Below, piece after piece: positions 9,019-17,713 of a stretch of 44,368 nt of DNA. The translations under genes and the position numbers were made by a program. The stretch lies in assembly GCA_021847925.1 (NCBI GenBank), contig JAJZNI010000026.1, positions 1-44,368 of the forward strand. The letters run 5' to 3'. Under the pieces are notes generated by a model that searched no databases, was not told the origin of the DNA, and worked only from the letters and a program-made list of their open reading frames with translations. This stretch comes from a bacterium (GTDB lineage Bacteria; Chloroflexota; Dormibacteria; Aeolococcales; Aeolococcaceae). Positions within the stretch are counted from its first letter, which is position 1, and each line of letters starts with the position of its first letter.

Positions 9019-9999
9019 TCAGGCCTCTCCGGCCACCGGAGCCCGGTAGGGGCCCAGCGCGCGAGCGGGCCCGGCCTCGAGCAGCGCGGAGTCCGCGTGC
9101 CCCACCAGGGCCTTAGCGCGTGCGCCCTCGGCGAGCAGCGCGCCAAGGTCGATGCCCGTGCGCACGCCCATCGCCTCCAGCATGTGGACGCAGTCCTCGC
9201 TGGAGATGTTGCCGCTGGCCCCCGGAGCGTAGGGGCATCCCCCCAGCCCCGCGATCGACGCGTCGAAGTTGGTGACCCCCGCCTCCAGACCGGCCAGCAC
9301 GTTGGCCAGGCCCATCCCGCGGGTGTCGTGAAGATGCAGGGAGAAGGTCACTCCGGCGAAGGTCCCGATGAGGCGCCGCATGAACCCGTGCACCCGCTGC
9401 GGGTCGGCCATCCCCACGGTGTCGGCGATGTTGACGTGCCGAGCGCCCAGGGTCTCGACCGCGGCACCCACCAGCCTCTCCACGCGCTCATAGGGCGGGA
9501 AGCCCTCGAAGGGGCAGCCCAGCGCCGTGGCGAAACCCACCCTCACCTCGACGTTCGCCTCCGCGCCCAGCCTCGCGACCCCGCGGGCCCGCTGCATGGC
9601 CTGGTCCGTGGTCATGCGCGTGTTGGCGAGGCAGTGGGAGTCGGTGGCCGAGACCACGAGATCGATCGCGTCCACACCGGCCGCGACGGCGCGGGCGGCG
9701 CCGCGCTCGTTGGGGACGAGAGCCGTGTAGCGCACACCCGGCCTGCGGGCGATGCCGCTGATGACCTCCTCGGCATCCGCCATCTGCGGCACCGCGCTGG
9801 GGTGCACGAAGGAGGTCGCCTGGATCTCACCGATCCCGGTGGCCGACAACCCGTCGATCAGCGCGACCTTCGCGGCCGTCGGGATGAAGGTCTTCTCCAT
9901 CTGGAGACCGTCGCGCGGCCCCACCTCGCAGATGGTGACGCCGGCGGGGAGCGCGAGGCCGGTTCGCGGGTCCGGCGGGGGCGCGATGGGATGGGGCAT
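9019..9999 (-). CDS. hydroxymethylglutaryl-CoA lyase family protein
   Basis: A DRE-TIM metallolyase of 326 residues. HMG-CoA lyase cleaves 3-hydroxy-3-methylglutaryl-CoA to acetyl-CoA and acetoacetate. Visible family motifs are EVGPRDGLQ (Arg29, Asp30, Gln33), the catalytic-metal motif FSLHLHDTRGMG, the HVNIADTVGMA segment, and the flexible active-site loop GLGGCPYAPGASGN with the conserved Cys. An AGGCGAG site precedes the ATG, and the gene begins 11 bp after the acyl-CoA dehydrogenase stop. Related enzymes cleave other 3-hydroxyacyl-CoAs, so in this operon it may act on a citramalyl-CoA-like or other branched hydroxyacyl-CoA. HMG-CoA is the default call. Confidence 0.92.
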   Translation of the reverse strand: MPHPIAPPPDPRTGLALPAGVTICEVGPRDGLQMEKTFIPTAAKVALIDGLSATGIGEIQATSFVHPSAVPQMADAEEVISGIARRPGVRYTALVPNERGAARAVAAGVDAIDLVVSATDSHCLANTRMTTDQAMQRARGVARLGAEANVEVRVGFATALGCPFEGFPPYERVERLVGAAVETLGARHVNIADTVGMADPQRVHGFMRRLIGTFAGVTFSLHLHDTRGMGLANVLAGLEAGVTNFDASIAGLGGCPYAPGASGNISSEDCVHMLEAMGVRTGIDLGALLAEGARAKALVGHADSALLEAGPARALGPYRAPVAGEA

Positions 10000-10010
10000 C
10001 TCGCCTGGCC

Positions 10011-11225
10011 TCAGTACGAGCGGGGAAGGCCGAGCACGTGTTCCGCCACGAAGCTCAGCACGAGGTTGTTCGACACCGGCGCCACCAGGGAGAGCCGCGC
10101 CTCACGGAACTTGCGCTCGACGTCGTACTCCACCGCGAGGCCGTAGCCGCCGAAGGTGGTCATGGCGGCGTTGGCCGCCTCCCAGGCGGCCTCGGAGGAG
10201 AGGTACTTGGCCATGTTGGCCTCGGCCCCCCTCTGGTCGCCCTGGTCGAACCTGGTTGCGGCGACGTCCCGCATCACGCGCGCCCCCTCCAGGAGCATGA
10301 ACGCCTTGGCGAGCGGGAACTGGATGCCCTGGTTCTGGCCGATGGGCCGGCGGAAGACAACCCGGTCCCGGGCGTAGGCGGTGGCGCGATCGATGAAGTA
10401 GTAGCCGTCCCCGAGCGCCTCCGACGCCACCAGGACGCGCTCCGCGTTCATCCCCGAGAGGATGTAGCGGAACCCCCTTCCCTCCTCTCCGATGCGGTTC
10501 TCCTCGGGGACCCACAGCCGGTCGAAGACCACCTCGTTGGTCTCGTGGTTGACCATGGTCCTGATGGGGTTGACCGACAGCCGCCCCCCGGCCTCCCGGA
10601 GATCGACGAGGAAGACGCTCAGCCCGTCGGTCCGGCGCTGGACCTCCTCGAGCGCGGTGGTGCGGGCCAGCAGCAGCATGAGGTCGGAGTGCTGCACGCG
10701 CGACGTGAAGACCTTGCGACCGGTGACCTCGTAGCCGCCATCCCTGCGGGCGGCGAAGGTGCTGATGCTGGTGGTGTCGGACCCGGCGTCGGGCTCGGTC
10801 ACGCCGAAGGACTGGAGGCGCAGCTCACCCGCAGCGATGGCGGGGAGATAGCGACGCTTCTGCTCCGCGCTCCCGTGGCGCAGGAGCGAGCCCATCGTGT
10901 ACATCTGCGCGTGGCACGCCGTCGCGCTGCCGCCGGAGCGGTTGATCTCCTCGAGGATCAGCGCGCCCTCGAGCACCCCGAGACCGGCCCCACCGTACTC
11001 CTCGGGGATGAGGGCCCCGAGCCAGCCGGCCTCGGTGAGCGCGCGGACGAACTCCTCCGGATAGGCGCGCGCCTCGTCCGCCTCTCGCCAGTAGGAGAGC
11101 GGAAACCGCTCGCAGAGCTGGCGCACCGCACGGCGGATCTCCTCCTGCTCGGGGGAGTAGCCCGTGCCCGGCCCTCCCTCCGCGGAGGGCGAGCGGGGCT
11201 GGCCGTCGCGCACGAACGTGCTCAT
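10011..11225 (-). CDS. acyl-CoA dehydrogenase family protein
   Basis: An FAD-dependent acyl-CoA dehydrogenase family protein of 404 residues from the ATG at 11225. The ORF track start at 11324 would run through the promoter and operator, and its first 33 residues look non-coding. Family motifs are SFGVTEPDAGSDTTSI, GYEVTGRKVFTSRV, RPIGQNQGIQFPLAKAFM and TTFGGYGLAVEYDVERKFREARL. The usual C-terminal YEGTSEIQ motif, which carries the catalytic glutamate in many members, is replaced by LVAPVSNNLVLSF, so the base must lie elsewhere (as in isovaleryl-CoA dehydrogenase) or the chemistry differs. It is the first gene of the long minus-strand operon, downstream of the GTATAC-type operator. Confidence 0.9.
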   Translation of the reverse strand: MSTFVRDGQPRSPSAEGGPGTGYSPEQEEIRRAVRQLCERFPLSYWREADEARAYPEEFVRALTEAGWLGALIPEEYGGAGLGVLEGALILEEINRSGGSATACHAQMYTMGSLLRHGSAEQKRRYLPAIAAGELRLQSFGVTEPDAGSDTTSISTFAARRDGGYEVTGRKVFTSRVQHSDLMLLLARTTALEEVQRRTDGLSVFLVDLREAGGRLSVNPIRTMVNHETNEVVFDRLWVPEENRIGEEGRGFRYILSGMNAERVLVASEALGDGYYFIDRATAYARDRVVFRRPIGQNQGIQFPLAKAFMLLEGARVMRDVAATRFDQGDQRGAEANMAKYLSSEAAWEAANAAMTTFGGYGLAVEYDVERKFREARLSLVAPVSNNLVLSFVAEHVLGLPRSY

Positions 11226-11274
11226 GACCGCGCGAGCGCTCCGGAGATCGTGAGACCAGTGTCCATGGGCCCTC

Positions 11275-11331
11275 GTATGCAGATGTATACGGATAGCCGA
11301 CAGGTGTATCGGTTGCACGGCCACTTGTCAA
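11275..11331 (-). promoter_or_regulatory. promoter and tandem GTATRC operator for the acyl-CoA dehydrogenase/liv operon
   Basis: On the minus strand TTGACA lies at 11331-11326. A weak -10 would fall near 11303-11310. Two hexamers, GTATGC (11275-11280) and GTATAC (11285-11290), lie exactly 10 bp apart and would overlap the transcription start. A further partial copy (GTATC) occurs near 11306. The same tandem arrangement occurs at 20967, 24959 and 34674. Confidence 0.55.
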
Positions 11332-11381
11332 CCCCCCGTCGGGGTGAGATCCACGAACCCGGCCGGGTCGATCTCGATTGG

Positions 11382-11397
11382 ATCTAACGTATCTAAC
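11382..11397. repeat. short direct repeat ATCTAAC
   Basis: ATCTAAC occurs at 11382-11388 and again at 11391-11397, a 9-bp period, in the non-coding stretch between the acyl-CoA dehydrogenase promoter and the 3' end of the flavin oxidoreductase gene. Function unknown; a transcription-factor site is possible. Nothing else recognisable lies in 11332-11479. Confidence 0.3.
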
Positions 11398-11479
11398 ACG
11401 CCGCACGGGACATGCCACCCCCGCTCACCGGCGTGAGCGGCCTCTCCCCTGCTGCGGCGCCCTTCCCCTCCAACCCCTC

Positions 11480-12640
11480 CTATGTGGCGTGCTCGGCATC
11501 CGCTGGGGCGGTCGCGCCGGCCTGGTGCGCGTCGATGGCGAGCCCCTCGTCGGTGGCTCCCAGATCCGGCCCGGCGCCCCTCGACGCGAAGTGAGGGATG
11601 ACGTGCCGGCCGATCAGATCGATGCAGCGGAGCACCTTGCTCTGCTCCAGCGAGCCGTCCGGTCCCGGCCACTGCATGCGCAGCAGCATGTGGTTGACGT
11701 GCACGGTGTCCCGGATGCGCTCCAGCTGGCGGATCACCTCCCCCGGATCCCCGATGACGAAGCGATCGCCCTGGAGCGTCTCGAAGGGGAGGTCGAGGTC
11801 ATCCTCGTTGCGCGGCAGCGCCTTCTGCTGCCCCCACCGGACATAGGTGCGGTACTTGTCCTCGAGGAACGGCCGTGCGTCCCTGAGCGCCTCCTCGGTC
11901 GTCTCGGCGCAGTAGACCTCCTTCAGCATCGGGACGACCGGCGCCGCCGGCTTGCCGAGGCGCAGCCGCTCGGACTGGTACAGCTCCATCTGGCGGGAGA
12001 GGACCGACAACTTCGCATGGGGGTTGATCAACCAGGCGTCGGCCAGGCGCGCCGCACGCAGGATGGCGGGATCGTTGTTGGCGGCGACCCAGATGGGGGG
12101 GCGCGGCCGGCGGGTGGGCTCCGCGCAGAATGCCGCACCGGCGAGATCGACCCGCCCGCTGTGGTGGCTGACCCTCCGCTCGCGCCAGAGGGCGGGAACG
12201 AGCGTGAGCGCCTCCTCCAGGTAGGCCACGCGCTGACCGCGCGGCACTCCGAACGCCTTGAACTCGACGTCGCGGTAGCCGAGACCGAGGCCCAGGATGA
12301 AGCGGCCGTGGCAGATGGCATCCATGGTGGTCGCGAGCTCGGCGATCTCCACGGGATTGTGAAGAGGGGCGAGCAGCACCGCGGTGCCGACGAACATCTC
12401 TCCCGCCTCGGCGGCGACGCGCGCCAGAAGGGGCACCGGCTGAAGCATCTGGTAGGGATCGGAGAGGTAGTGCTGCCCCGACATGACCGACACGAAGCCG
12501 GCGTCGCGCGCCCGGCGCACCTGCTCGAGGTGCTCGTCGAGGCGCGCGGCCAGGGGGCCGTGCACGTGCTGCGGGGCCAGAAACAGGCCGAAGCTCAGGC
12601 CGGTCGCCGCGACGGATGGAGCGGGGCCCGACTCAGGCAT
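11480..12640 (-). CDS. LLM-class (luciferase-like) flavin-dependent oxidoreductase
   Basis: A 386-residue TIM-barrel flavin/F420 oxidoreductase of the luciferase-like monooxygenase family. Visible features are the N-terminal FGLFLAPQHVHGP, the VGTAVLLAPLHNPVEIAELATTMD segment, GRFILGLGLGYRDVEFKAFGV and PPIWVAANNDPAI. These are typical of bacterial luciferase-like oxidoreductases that use reduced flavin, or F420 in some Actinomycetota and Chloroflexota. The ATG overlaps the MFS transporter stop by eight bases, so the two form a coupled pair that probably imports and oxidises one substrate. The poorly conserved C-terminal tail (about 30 residues) is rich in Ala and Asp. The substrate cannot be inferred. 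Confidence 0.9.
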   Translation of the reverse strand: MPESGPAPSVAATGLSFGLFLAPQHVHGPLAARLDEHLEQVRRARDAGFVSVMSGQHYLSDPYQMLQPVPLLARVAAEAGEMFVGTAVLLAPLHNPVEIAELATTMDAICHGRFILGLGLGYRDVEFKAFGVPRGQRVAYLEEALTLVPALWRERRVSHHSGRVDLAGAAFCAEPTRRPRPPIWVAANNDPAILRAARLADAWLINPHAKLSVLSRQMELYQSERLRLGKPAAPVVPMLKEVYCAETTEEALRDARPFLEDKYRTYVRWGQQKALPRNEDDLDLPFETLQGDRFVIGDPGEVIRQLERIRDTVHVNHMLLRMQWPGPDGSLEQSKVLRCIDLIGRHVIPHFASRGAGPDLGATDEGLAIDAHQAGATAPADAEHAT

Positions 12641-13913
12641 GCGACGCGCCTCCGCTGGGGACGGGCGGAGCGAGCCTCCCTCCCCGGGCCTGGCTGGCCA
12701 CCAGAAGCCGGCGCCCGACGACGATCACCCCCGCCCCCGACAGGGCGGCGCCCGCGGACACGAGCCAGCCCACCGCGTAGTCCGTGTGGCTCACCACCAT
12801 CCCGAAGATGGTGGGACCGAGGACCCCCGCGAGACGTCCGCCCGTCTGGGTGACGCCGGTGGCCCGGGCGGGGGCGTCGCGGTGGCTGCGCGTGATCGCG
12901 AAGTTGAAGAGCCCGTTCCATCCCCACCCCGCCCCGTAGGCGATGACCGCGCCGATCACGAGGAGGGCGCCGGTGCGCGTGAGCGACCCGAGGCCCAGGG
13001 CCGCATACCCCACCACCCCCACCATCAGCATGACGGAGACCATCGGGAGGTGGGAATGGCCGCGCCGGTCCGCCACGTATCCGACCGCGATCCGGACCGC
13101 CGCGGAGGTGGCGGCGGCCAGCGCCGCGACCAGGCCGGCGCCGGCCTGGCCCACCCCCACGGCCACGGCCGAGAGCACCAGGAAGGTCGTGAGACCGGTG
13201 GTGGCGAGGACGCCGAGCCCGAAGCCGGCCGCCAGCACGACGAGCGCCCTCGTGTCCCGGGATCCCGCGGAGGGTGCGGGCGCGCGACGCCGCGCCTCGG
13301 CACGCGCCAGGCGAGGCACGGGGGCCAGGACGGCGGCTGCGAGGGCGATGCAGGCGCCCACGACGAAGGCCCAGCGCCACCCGACCGTGAGGCCGATGGT
13401 CGGCACCGCCAGACCGCCGAGGAGGGTGGCGAGCGGCACCGAGGCCTGCTTGATGCCGAACGCGAGGCCCTGCCGGCTCGCGGGGACGCGCCGGATCAGA
13501 AAGCGGTTGGTGGCCGGCTGCATCGCCGAGCTGGCCAGGCCGGCCAGGAGCATCAGTGCGCAGAGCGATGCCCAGGAGACGGCCAGGAGGGAGATGAGCA
13601 GGAGAGCGGCCGCGGCCCCGAGGGCTGCGCCCCTCATGGTCCGCGCACCGCCCAGCCTGTCGGTCACCCGACCCGCCGGGACCGAGCCGGCCGCGGCGCC
13701 GAGGAAGTAGGCTCCGACCGCCGAGCCGACACCCGTGAGGCTCAGGTGCAGGGACGCCCGCAGCTCGACGGCGAGGGCTCCGACCAGGAAGGCCGCGAGC
13801 GACCCCGAGGTGGAGCAGAGGACGGTCCTGGCCACGTCCCGGGCGATGTGGGCGGGGGGCTCCGGCGCATCCACGCCGGCACCCGCCGCAGGCGAGACGA
13901 CCGTCCCAGGCAT
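12633..13913 (-). CDS. MFS transporter
   Basis: A major facilitator superfamily permease of 426 residues from the ATG at 13913. The ORF track start at 14021 adds a Pro/Gly-rich region unlikely to be translated. About twelve hydrophobic segments are visible. The loop motif between helices 2 and 3 is GRVTDRLGGARTMRG (compare GxxxDRxGrR), and the repeat-2 equivalent is GYVADRRGHSHLPM. The arrangement NRFLIRRVPASRQGLAFGIKQASVPLA resembles CynX/NarK-like and sugar-acid or aromatic-acid permeases. It overlaps the LLM oxidoreductase gene by eight bases. Cargo unknown. Confidence 0.9.
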   Translation of the reverse strand: MPGTVVSPAAGAGVDAPEPPAHIARDVARTVLCSTSGSLAAFLVGALAVELRASLHLSLTGVGSAVGAYFLGAAAGSVPAGRVTDRLGGARTMRGAALGAAAALLLISLLAVSWASLCALMLLAGLASSAMQPATNRFLIRRVPASRQGLAFGIKQASVPLATLLGGLAVPTIGLTVGWRWAFVVGACIALAAAVLAPVPRLARAEARRRAPAPSAGSRDTRALVVLAAGFGLGVLATTGLTTFLVLSAVAVGVGQAGAGLVAALAAATSAAVRIAVGYVADRRGHSHLPMVSVMLMVGVVGYAALGLGSLTRTGALLVIGAVIAYGAGWGWNGLFNFAITRSHRDAPARATGVTQTGGRLAGVLGPTIFGMVVSHTDYAVGWLVSAGAALSGAGVIVVGRRLLVASQARGGRLAPPVPSGGASHA

Positions 13914-14093
13914 CCCGCGACTGTACGCCGCGACGGGCCGTGCACCCCGTGCGCCGCCGCTCGGGAGCTGCCCTCCCGGCAAGGGACCCGGACCCGGGAG
14001 ACCGGCCGGCGGGTGTGCCATGCGCTCGAGGTCCCCCGGGGCAGGTGACCAACCGCCCTACCCGCGCCGCTCACCCGGCTCCAGACTCGCGGC

Positions 14094-14357
14094 ATGAACG
14101 TGGGCATCGAGATCCCCCGGGACTCGGGCGAGACGCTCCGCTGCCAGGGTCCCGGACCGGGTGGTCGCTGCCCCTTCCAGGTGTGGAGGCTCTGGGGGCC
14201 GCCGGAACCGGCGGTTCCGTGCGCGGGGCGCACCGTCACCGTCACCGGCCTGGGGCGGCCCCATCTCTGGCAGGTCGCGCCGGGTGCGACCGTCTGCTTC
14301 GTGGCGGAGCTCCTCACCTCGACGTGGTGGGGCTGGACCGACACCCGGGTCGCCTGA
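14094..14357 (+). CDS. hypothetical small cysteine-containing protein
   Basis: An 87-residue ORF in the 577-bp stretch between the divergent MFS and FAD-monooxygenase genes. Third codon positions are almost all G or C, as in real genes here, and the sequence has four cysteines (RCQGPGPGGRC, VPCAG, TVCFV) and several tryptophans. No family is recognised, no signal peptide is seen, and there is no clear ribosome site before the ATG. A longer minus-strand ORF covers the same bases but has no recognisable product. The rest of 13914-14490 holds only the inverted repeat listed separately. Confidence 0.4.
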   Translation: MNVGIEIPRDSGETLRCQGPGPGGRCPFQVWRLWGPPEPAVPCAGRTVTVTGLGRPHLWQVAPGATVCFVAELLTSTWWGWTDTRVA

Positions 14358-14396
14358 GGTCACGGGGCTCCAACCGGGAGGTCCCCCGGAGGCACG

Positions 14397-14435
14397 TGTA
14401 ACAGGGCGACGCCCGTCCGACCAATTTGTGTTACA
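14397..14435. promoter_or_regulatory. inverted repeat TGTAACA/TGTTACA upstream of the gentisate-type operon
   Basis: TGTAACA at 14397-14403 and its reverse complement TGTTACA at 14429-14435 are separated so that equivalent positions lie 32 bp apart, about three helical turns. They are 55-95 bp before the FAD-monooxygenase start. A dimeric regulator, possibly the PaaX-family protein encoded at the end of the operon, could bind here. This is inference. Confidence 0.4.
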
Positions 14436-14490
14436 TAAGGCGGGTGAGCACTCGAGCCCGGCGGTGCCGCCCCGCAGCGGCGGGGGGACC

Positions 14491-15711
14491 GTGAGCGCGG
14501 ACGGGGACCTCCCCGCCGTGGTGGCGGGAGCCGGGCCCGTCGGGCTGGCGGCGGCTCTCGCCCTGCGCCGCCTCGGCCACGAGGTGATCGTGCTCGAGGC
14601 TGAGCCGCGGGAGCGGCCGCGTGCCGGGAGCCGCGCCATCTACGTGCACGGTGCGACGCTGCGGCTGCTGGAGGGGGTCTCCCCCGGGCTCGGCCACGCA
14701 ATGGCCGAGCGGGGGGTGGTGTGGAGCGGCAAGCGCACCTTCTGGAAGGGCCGGCAGATCTACGGGAGGCACTACGCGCCGCCCGCGCCGGGACGTCTCC
14801 CCCATTTCACCAGCCTGCCCCAGGTCGTGAGCGACCGGCTGCTCCTCGACGCGTGTGAAGCGATGCGGGTGCAGATCGCCTGGTCCACTCCACTGCGGTC
14901 GCTGACGGCCGACCGCGACGGCGTCACCGTGCTCGGCGCCGGCCGGGAGTGGCGGGCGCGCTACGTGGTGGGCGCCGACGGGGCCCGGTCGGCGGTGCGC
15001 CAGGCGATCGGGGTGAGCCTGTCCGGGCCGCGGCCACGCAACGCCTACGTGGTCGTGGACGTGGCCGACGACCCGTCGCATCCGCTGCCGTGCGAGCGGG
15101 TCTTCCACTATCTCCATCCCGGGGTCGGGCACAGGAACGTGCTCCTGGTCCCGTTCGCGGGCGGCTGGCGCGTCGACCTTCAGTGCCGTGTCGACGACGA
15201 TCTCGATCACCTCGCGACACCGGACGGGGTGCGCTCGTGGCTGGTCGAGGTGCTGCTCCCGGGCCACTCGCTCGACGTCACCTGGGTGTCGACCTATCGC
15301 TTCCTCCAGGTGGTGGCCGAGAGGTTCACGGACGAGCACCGGCGGGTCCTGCTGGCCGGTGAGGCAGCGCACCTCTTCGCCCCGTTCGGCGCGCGCGGCA
15401 TGAACTCCGGGATCGCGGACGCGGTGGCGGCGGCTCGGGCCATCCACCTCGCGCTCCAGGAGGGCGACCCGCAATCGCGACGCCGCGTCATCGACGGGCT
15501 CTCCGGCGACCGGCGCGCGTCGGCCCTCTACAACCGCGACGCGGCGGGCAAGGCACTGCGCCACATGCAGGCGAGCGACCCGTGGATCCGCGTCACCCGG
15601 GCGGTCGCCGCCCGCCTGGCCCGCCGCTCATGTCGGGTCGGAGCGTGGATGGACTCGGCCCCCTATGGGCCGCGCCGGGGGAGGGTCGGGATGACCTCTG
15701 CCAAGTACTAG
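14491..15711 (+). CDS. FAD-dependent aromatic monooxygenase (class A; MhpA/PheA-like)
   Basis: A 406-residue flavoprotein hydroxylase. It has the FAD-binding GAGPVGLAAALALRRLGHEV near residue 13, the DG motif VVGADGARSAVRQ, and the second FAD motif LLAGEAAHLFAPFGARGMNSGIAD. These are diagnostic of phenol/3-hydroxybenzoate/3-(3-hydroxyphenyl)propionate-type NAD(P)H hydroxylases. GTG at 14491 follows GGGGGGA; the ORF track start at 14161 runs back through non-coding DNA. It is the first gene of an operon with a gentisate-dioxygenase-like cupin and a fumarylpyruvate-hydrolase-like protein, so 3-hydroxybenzoate 6-hydroxylase or salicylate 5-hydroxylase activity (making gentisate) is the best guess. 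At about 400 residues it lacks the C-terminal thioredoxin-like domain of PheA. Confidence 0.9.
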   Translation: MSADGDLPAVVAGAGPVGLAAALALRRLGHEVIVLEAEPRERPRAGSRAIYVHGATLRLLEGVSPGLGHAMAERGVVWSGKRTFWKGRQIYGRHYAPPAPGRLPHFTSLPQVVSDRLLLDACEAMRVQIAWSTPLRSLTADRDGVTVLGAGREWRARYVVGADGARSAVRQAIGVSLSGPRPRNAYVVVDVADDPSHPLPCERVFHYLHPGVGHRNVLLVPFAGGWRVDLQCRVDDDLDHLATPDGVRSWLVEVLLPGHSLDVTWVSTYRFLQVVAERFTDEHRRVLLAGEAAHLFAPFGARGMNSGIADAVAAARAIHLALQEGDPQSRRRVIDGLSGDRRASALYNRDAAGKALRHMQASDPWIRVTRAVAARLARRSCRVGAWMDSAPYGPRRGRVGMTSAKY

Positions 15712-15748
15712 CCGCCGGTGTGATGGTTGTGTTGGTGAGGAGAGCCCG

Positions 15749-16879
15749 ATGACGGACCAGGCGCTGAGCCCCCCGGTCGATGCGGTGGAGGTCAGCTACG
15801 AGGAGCTGTGTGGAGCTCTCGCCGCCAAGAACCTGAGCCCGCTCTGGAAGGTCAACCGCGAGCTCATGCCGCTGGAGCATCGGTCCAGCACGCTCCCGTG
15901 GCTGTGGAGGTGGCGGAGCCTGCTGCCGATGGCCCGCCGCTGCGGCGAGCTGATCACCATCGATCGCGGCGGGGACCGCCGGGTGCTCGCCCTGGCCAAC
16001 CCCGGGCTGCAGGGCCGGCCCTACACCAGCACGACCCTCTGGGGCGCCATCCAGTACCTCGGTCCGCACGAGTCCGCTCCCGCGCACCGCCACACACCGA
16101 ATGCGATCCGCTTCGTCATCGAGGGAGAGGGGGTATGGACGACGGTCAACGGCGATGCCTGTGACATGCTCCCCGGGGATCTCATCCTGACCCCGAGCTG
16201 GCACTGGCACGATCACAACAACAGCGCAGACCGTCCGATGCTGTGGTTCGACGGGCTCGACCTCCCCCTGGTCGGCGTGCTCGAGGCGGTCTTCTTTGAG
16301 CTGTACCCGGATGAGACCCAGCCCGTCGTGTCGCGCAACCTCTCCGAGCTGCTCTACGGAAAGGGCATCGCACCCCACGAACCCCGCCCGGGGAGCGTCC
16401 GTGACGGCAGCGCAGGCACGGCCCGCGCGCCCGCCGGCGGTCTCGCCTCACCACTGCTGCGGTATCCGTACACCACGACGGACGCGCAGCTCGAGGCGAT
16501 GCTGGCCGGCACACGGTCCGACGTCGCCACCGTGCACTTCGTGAACCCGGCAAACGGCCGATCCGCGCTCCCCACCCTCGGGCTCAGCATGGTGCGTCTC
16601 CTCGCCGGCGCGGCCACCGCCCCGGTGCGCCGCGCCGGGAGCAGCATCGTCGTCGTCTTCCGCGGCAGCGGCTACACGGTGATGAACGGTACCCGGTTCG
16701 ACTGGGGGGAGAAGGACATCTTCGTGGTCCCATCCTGGGTTGCCGCGGAGCACCACGCGCTCGAGCGCTCCGACCTCTTCGTGACCAGCGACCGGCCCGT
16801 CCTCGAGGCGCTGGGCTTGTATCGCGAGGAGATGCTCGATGAAGAGCAGAGCGTCTCCGCCAGGTTCGTTCCCCTCTGA
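15749..16879 (+). CDS. gentisate 1,2-dioxygenase-like cupin
   Basis: A 376-residue bicupin related to gentisate 1,2-dioxygenase and salicylate or 1-hydroxy-2-naphthoate dioxygenases, which open an aromatic ring using Fe(II) and oxygen. The first cupin (about residues 95-175) carries the likely iron ligands His113 and His115 (PAHRHTPNAIRF) and His154 (WHWHDHNN). The second cupin (about 275-360) lacks the His set, as usual. GAGGAG lies 6 nt before the ATG. The preceding gene encodes an FAD hydroxylase and the next an FAH-family hydrolase, matching the route hydroxybenzoate, gentisate, maleylpyruvate, fumarylpyruvate, fumarate plus pyruvate. A related substrate such as salicylate cannot be excluded. 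Confidence 0.88.
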   Translation: MTDQALSPPVDAVEVSYEELCGALAAKNLSPLWKVNRELMPLEHRSSTLPWLWRWRSLLPMARRCGELITIDRGGDRRVLALANPGLQGRPYTSTTLWGAIQYLGPHESAPAHRHTPNAIRFVIEGEGVWTTVNGDACDMLPGDLILTPSWHWHDHNNSADRPMLWFDGLDLPLVGVLEAVFFELYPDETQPVVSRNLSELLYGKGIAPHEPRPGSVRDGSAGTARAPAGGLASPLLRYPYTTTDAQLEAMLAGTRSDVATVHFVNPANGRSALPTLGLSMVRLLAGAATAPVRRAGSSIVVVFRGSGYTVMNGTRFDWGEKDIFVVPSWVAAEHHALERSDLFVTSDRPVLEALGLYREEMLDEEQSVSARFVPL

Positions 16880-16882
16880 CCC

Positions 16883-17713
16883 ATGCGGCTCCTCACCCTC
16901 CGCCTCGACGAAGGCACACGCGCCGGCCGCATCGACGGCGACCTCGTGACCGAGCTGCCCTTCTCCGACGTCGGATCCCTGCTCGCCCACCCGGAGTGGA
17001 GGGAACTGGCCGGCGGGCGTGGCACGCGAGCGCGCCGCCTCGAGGAGGTCGACCTGGCGCCTCTGGTCCCGCATCCCTCCAAGATCTTCTGCGTGGGGCA
17101 CAACTACACGAGCCACATCCTCGAGATGGGCCACGAGCTCCCGAGCCATCCGACCCTCTTCGCGAAGTTCGCCCGCACCCTCACCGGACCCGCCGACCCC
17201 ATCGTCCTGCCGGCCGCGTCCGAGCGGGTGGACTGGGAGGCGGAGCTCGCCCTGGTGATCGGCCGTCGCGTTCGCCACGCCAGCCTCGAGACCGCGCTGG
17301 CGGCGATCGCGGGGTACACGGTGGTCAACGACATCTCGGCCAGGGACTATCAGTGGCGCACACCGCAATGGCTCCAGGGCAAGTGCTTCGAGCAGACGAC
17401 CCCGCTCGGCCCGGCCCTGGTCACCCCGGACGAGGTCGACCATGCGAGGGACCTGGAGATCCGGTGCGAGGTCGACGGGGTCACCATGCAGCGGGCAAGG
17501 ACGAGCGACATGCTCTTCCGCCCGGAGGCCATCGTGGCCTACGTGAGCCAGATCATCACCCTCGACCCCGGGGATGTGGTCGCGACCGGGACCCCGGCCG
17601 GCGTGGGGGACTCGCGCAGGCCGAGCGTCTACCTGCATGAGGGTCAGGTGGTGCGCACGTCGATCGAGGGCGTGGGCACGCTCATCAACCGGTGCGTCAG
17701 GGAGGCGTCATGA
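16883..17713 (+). CDS. fumarylacetoacetate hydrolase family protein (candidate fumarylpyruvate hydrolase)
   Basis: A 276-residue FAH-family hydrolase. The GHNY motif is near residue 72. The metal ligands are Glu119 and Glu121 (DWEAELALVIGR) and Asp150 (TVVNDISARDYQ), and the KCFEQTTPLGPALV and GDVVATGTPAGVG segments complete the fold. Family members hydrolyse beta-diketo acids or decarboxylate and isomerise catechol meta-cleavage products. It starts three bases after the cupin stop and overlaps the next gene by four bases (ATGA). In this operon the natural role is fumarylpyruvate (or maleylpyruvate) hydrolysis to fumarate (or malate) and pyruvate. Confidence 0.9.
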   Translation: MRLLTLRLDEGTRAGRIDGDLVTELPFSDVGSLLAHPEWRELAGGRGTRARRLEEVDLAPLVPHPSKIFCVGHNYTSHILEMGHELPSHPTLFAKFARTLTGPADPIVLPAASERVDWEAELALVIGRRVRHASLETALAAIAGYTVVNDISARDYQWRTPQWLQGKCFEQTTPLGPALVTPDEVDHARDLEIRCEVDGVTMQRARTSDMLFRPEAIVAYVSQIITLDPGDVVATGTPAGVGDSRRPSVYLHEGQVVRTSIEGVGTLINRCVREAS

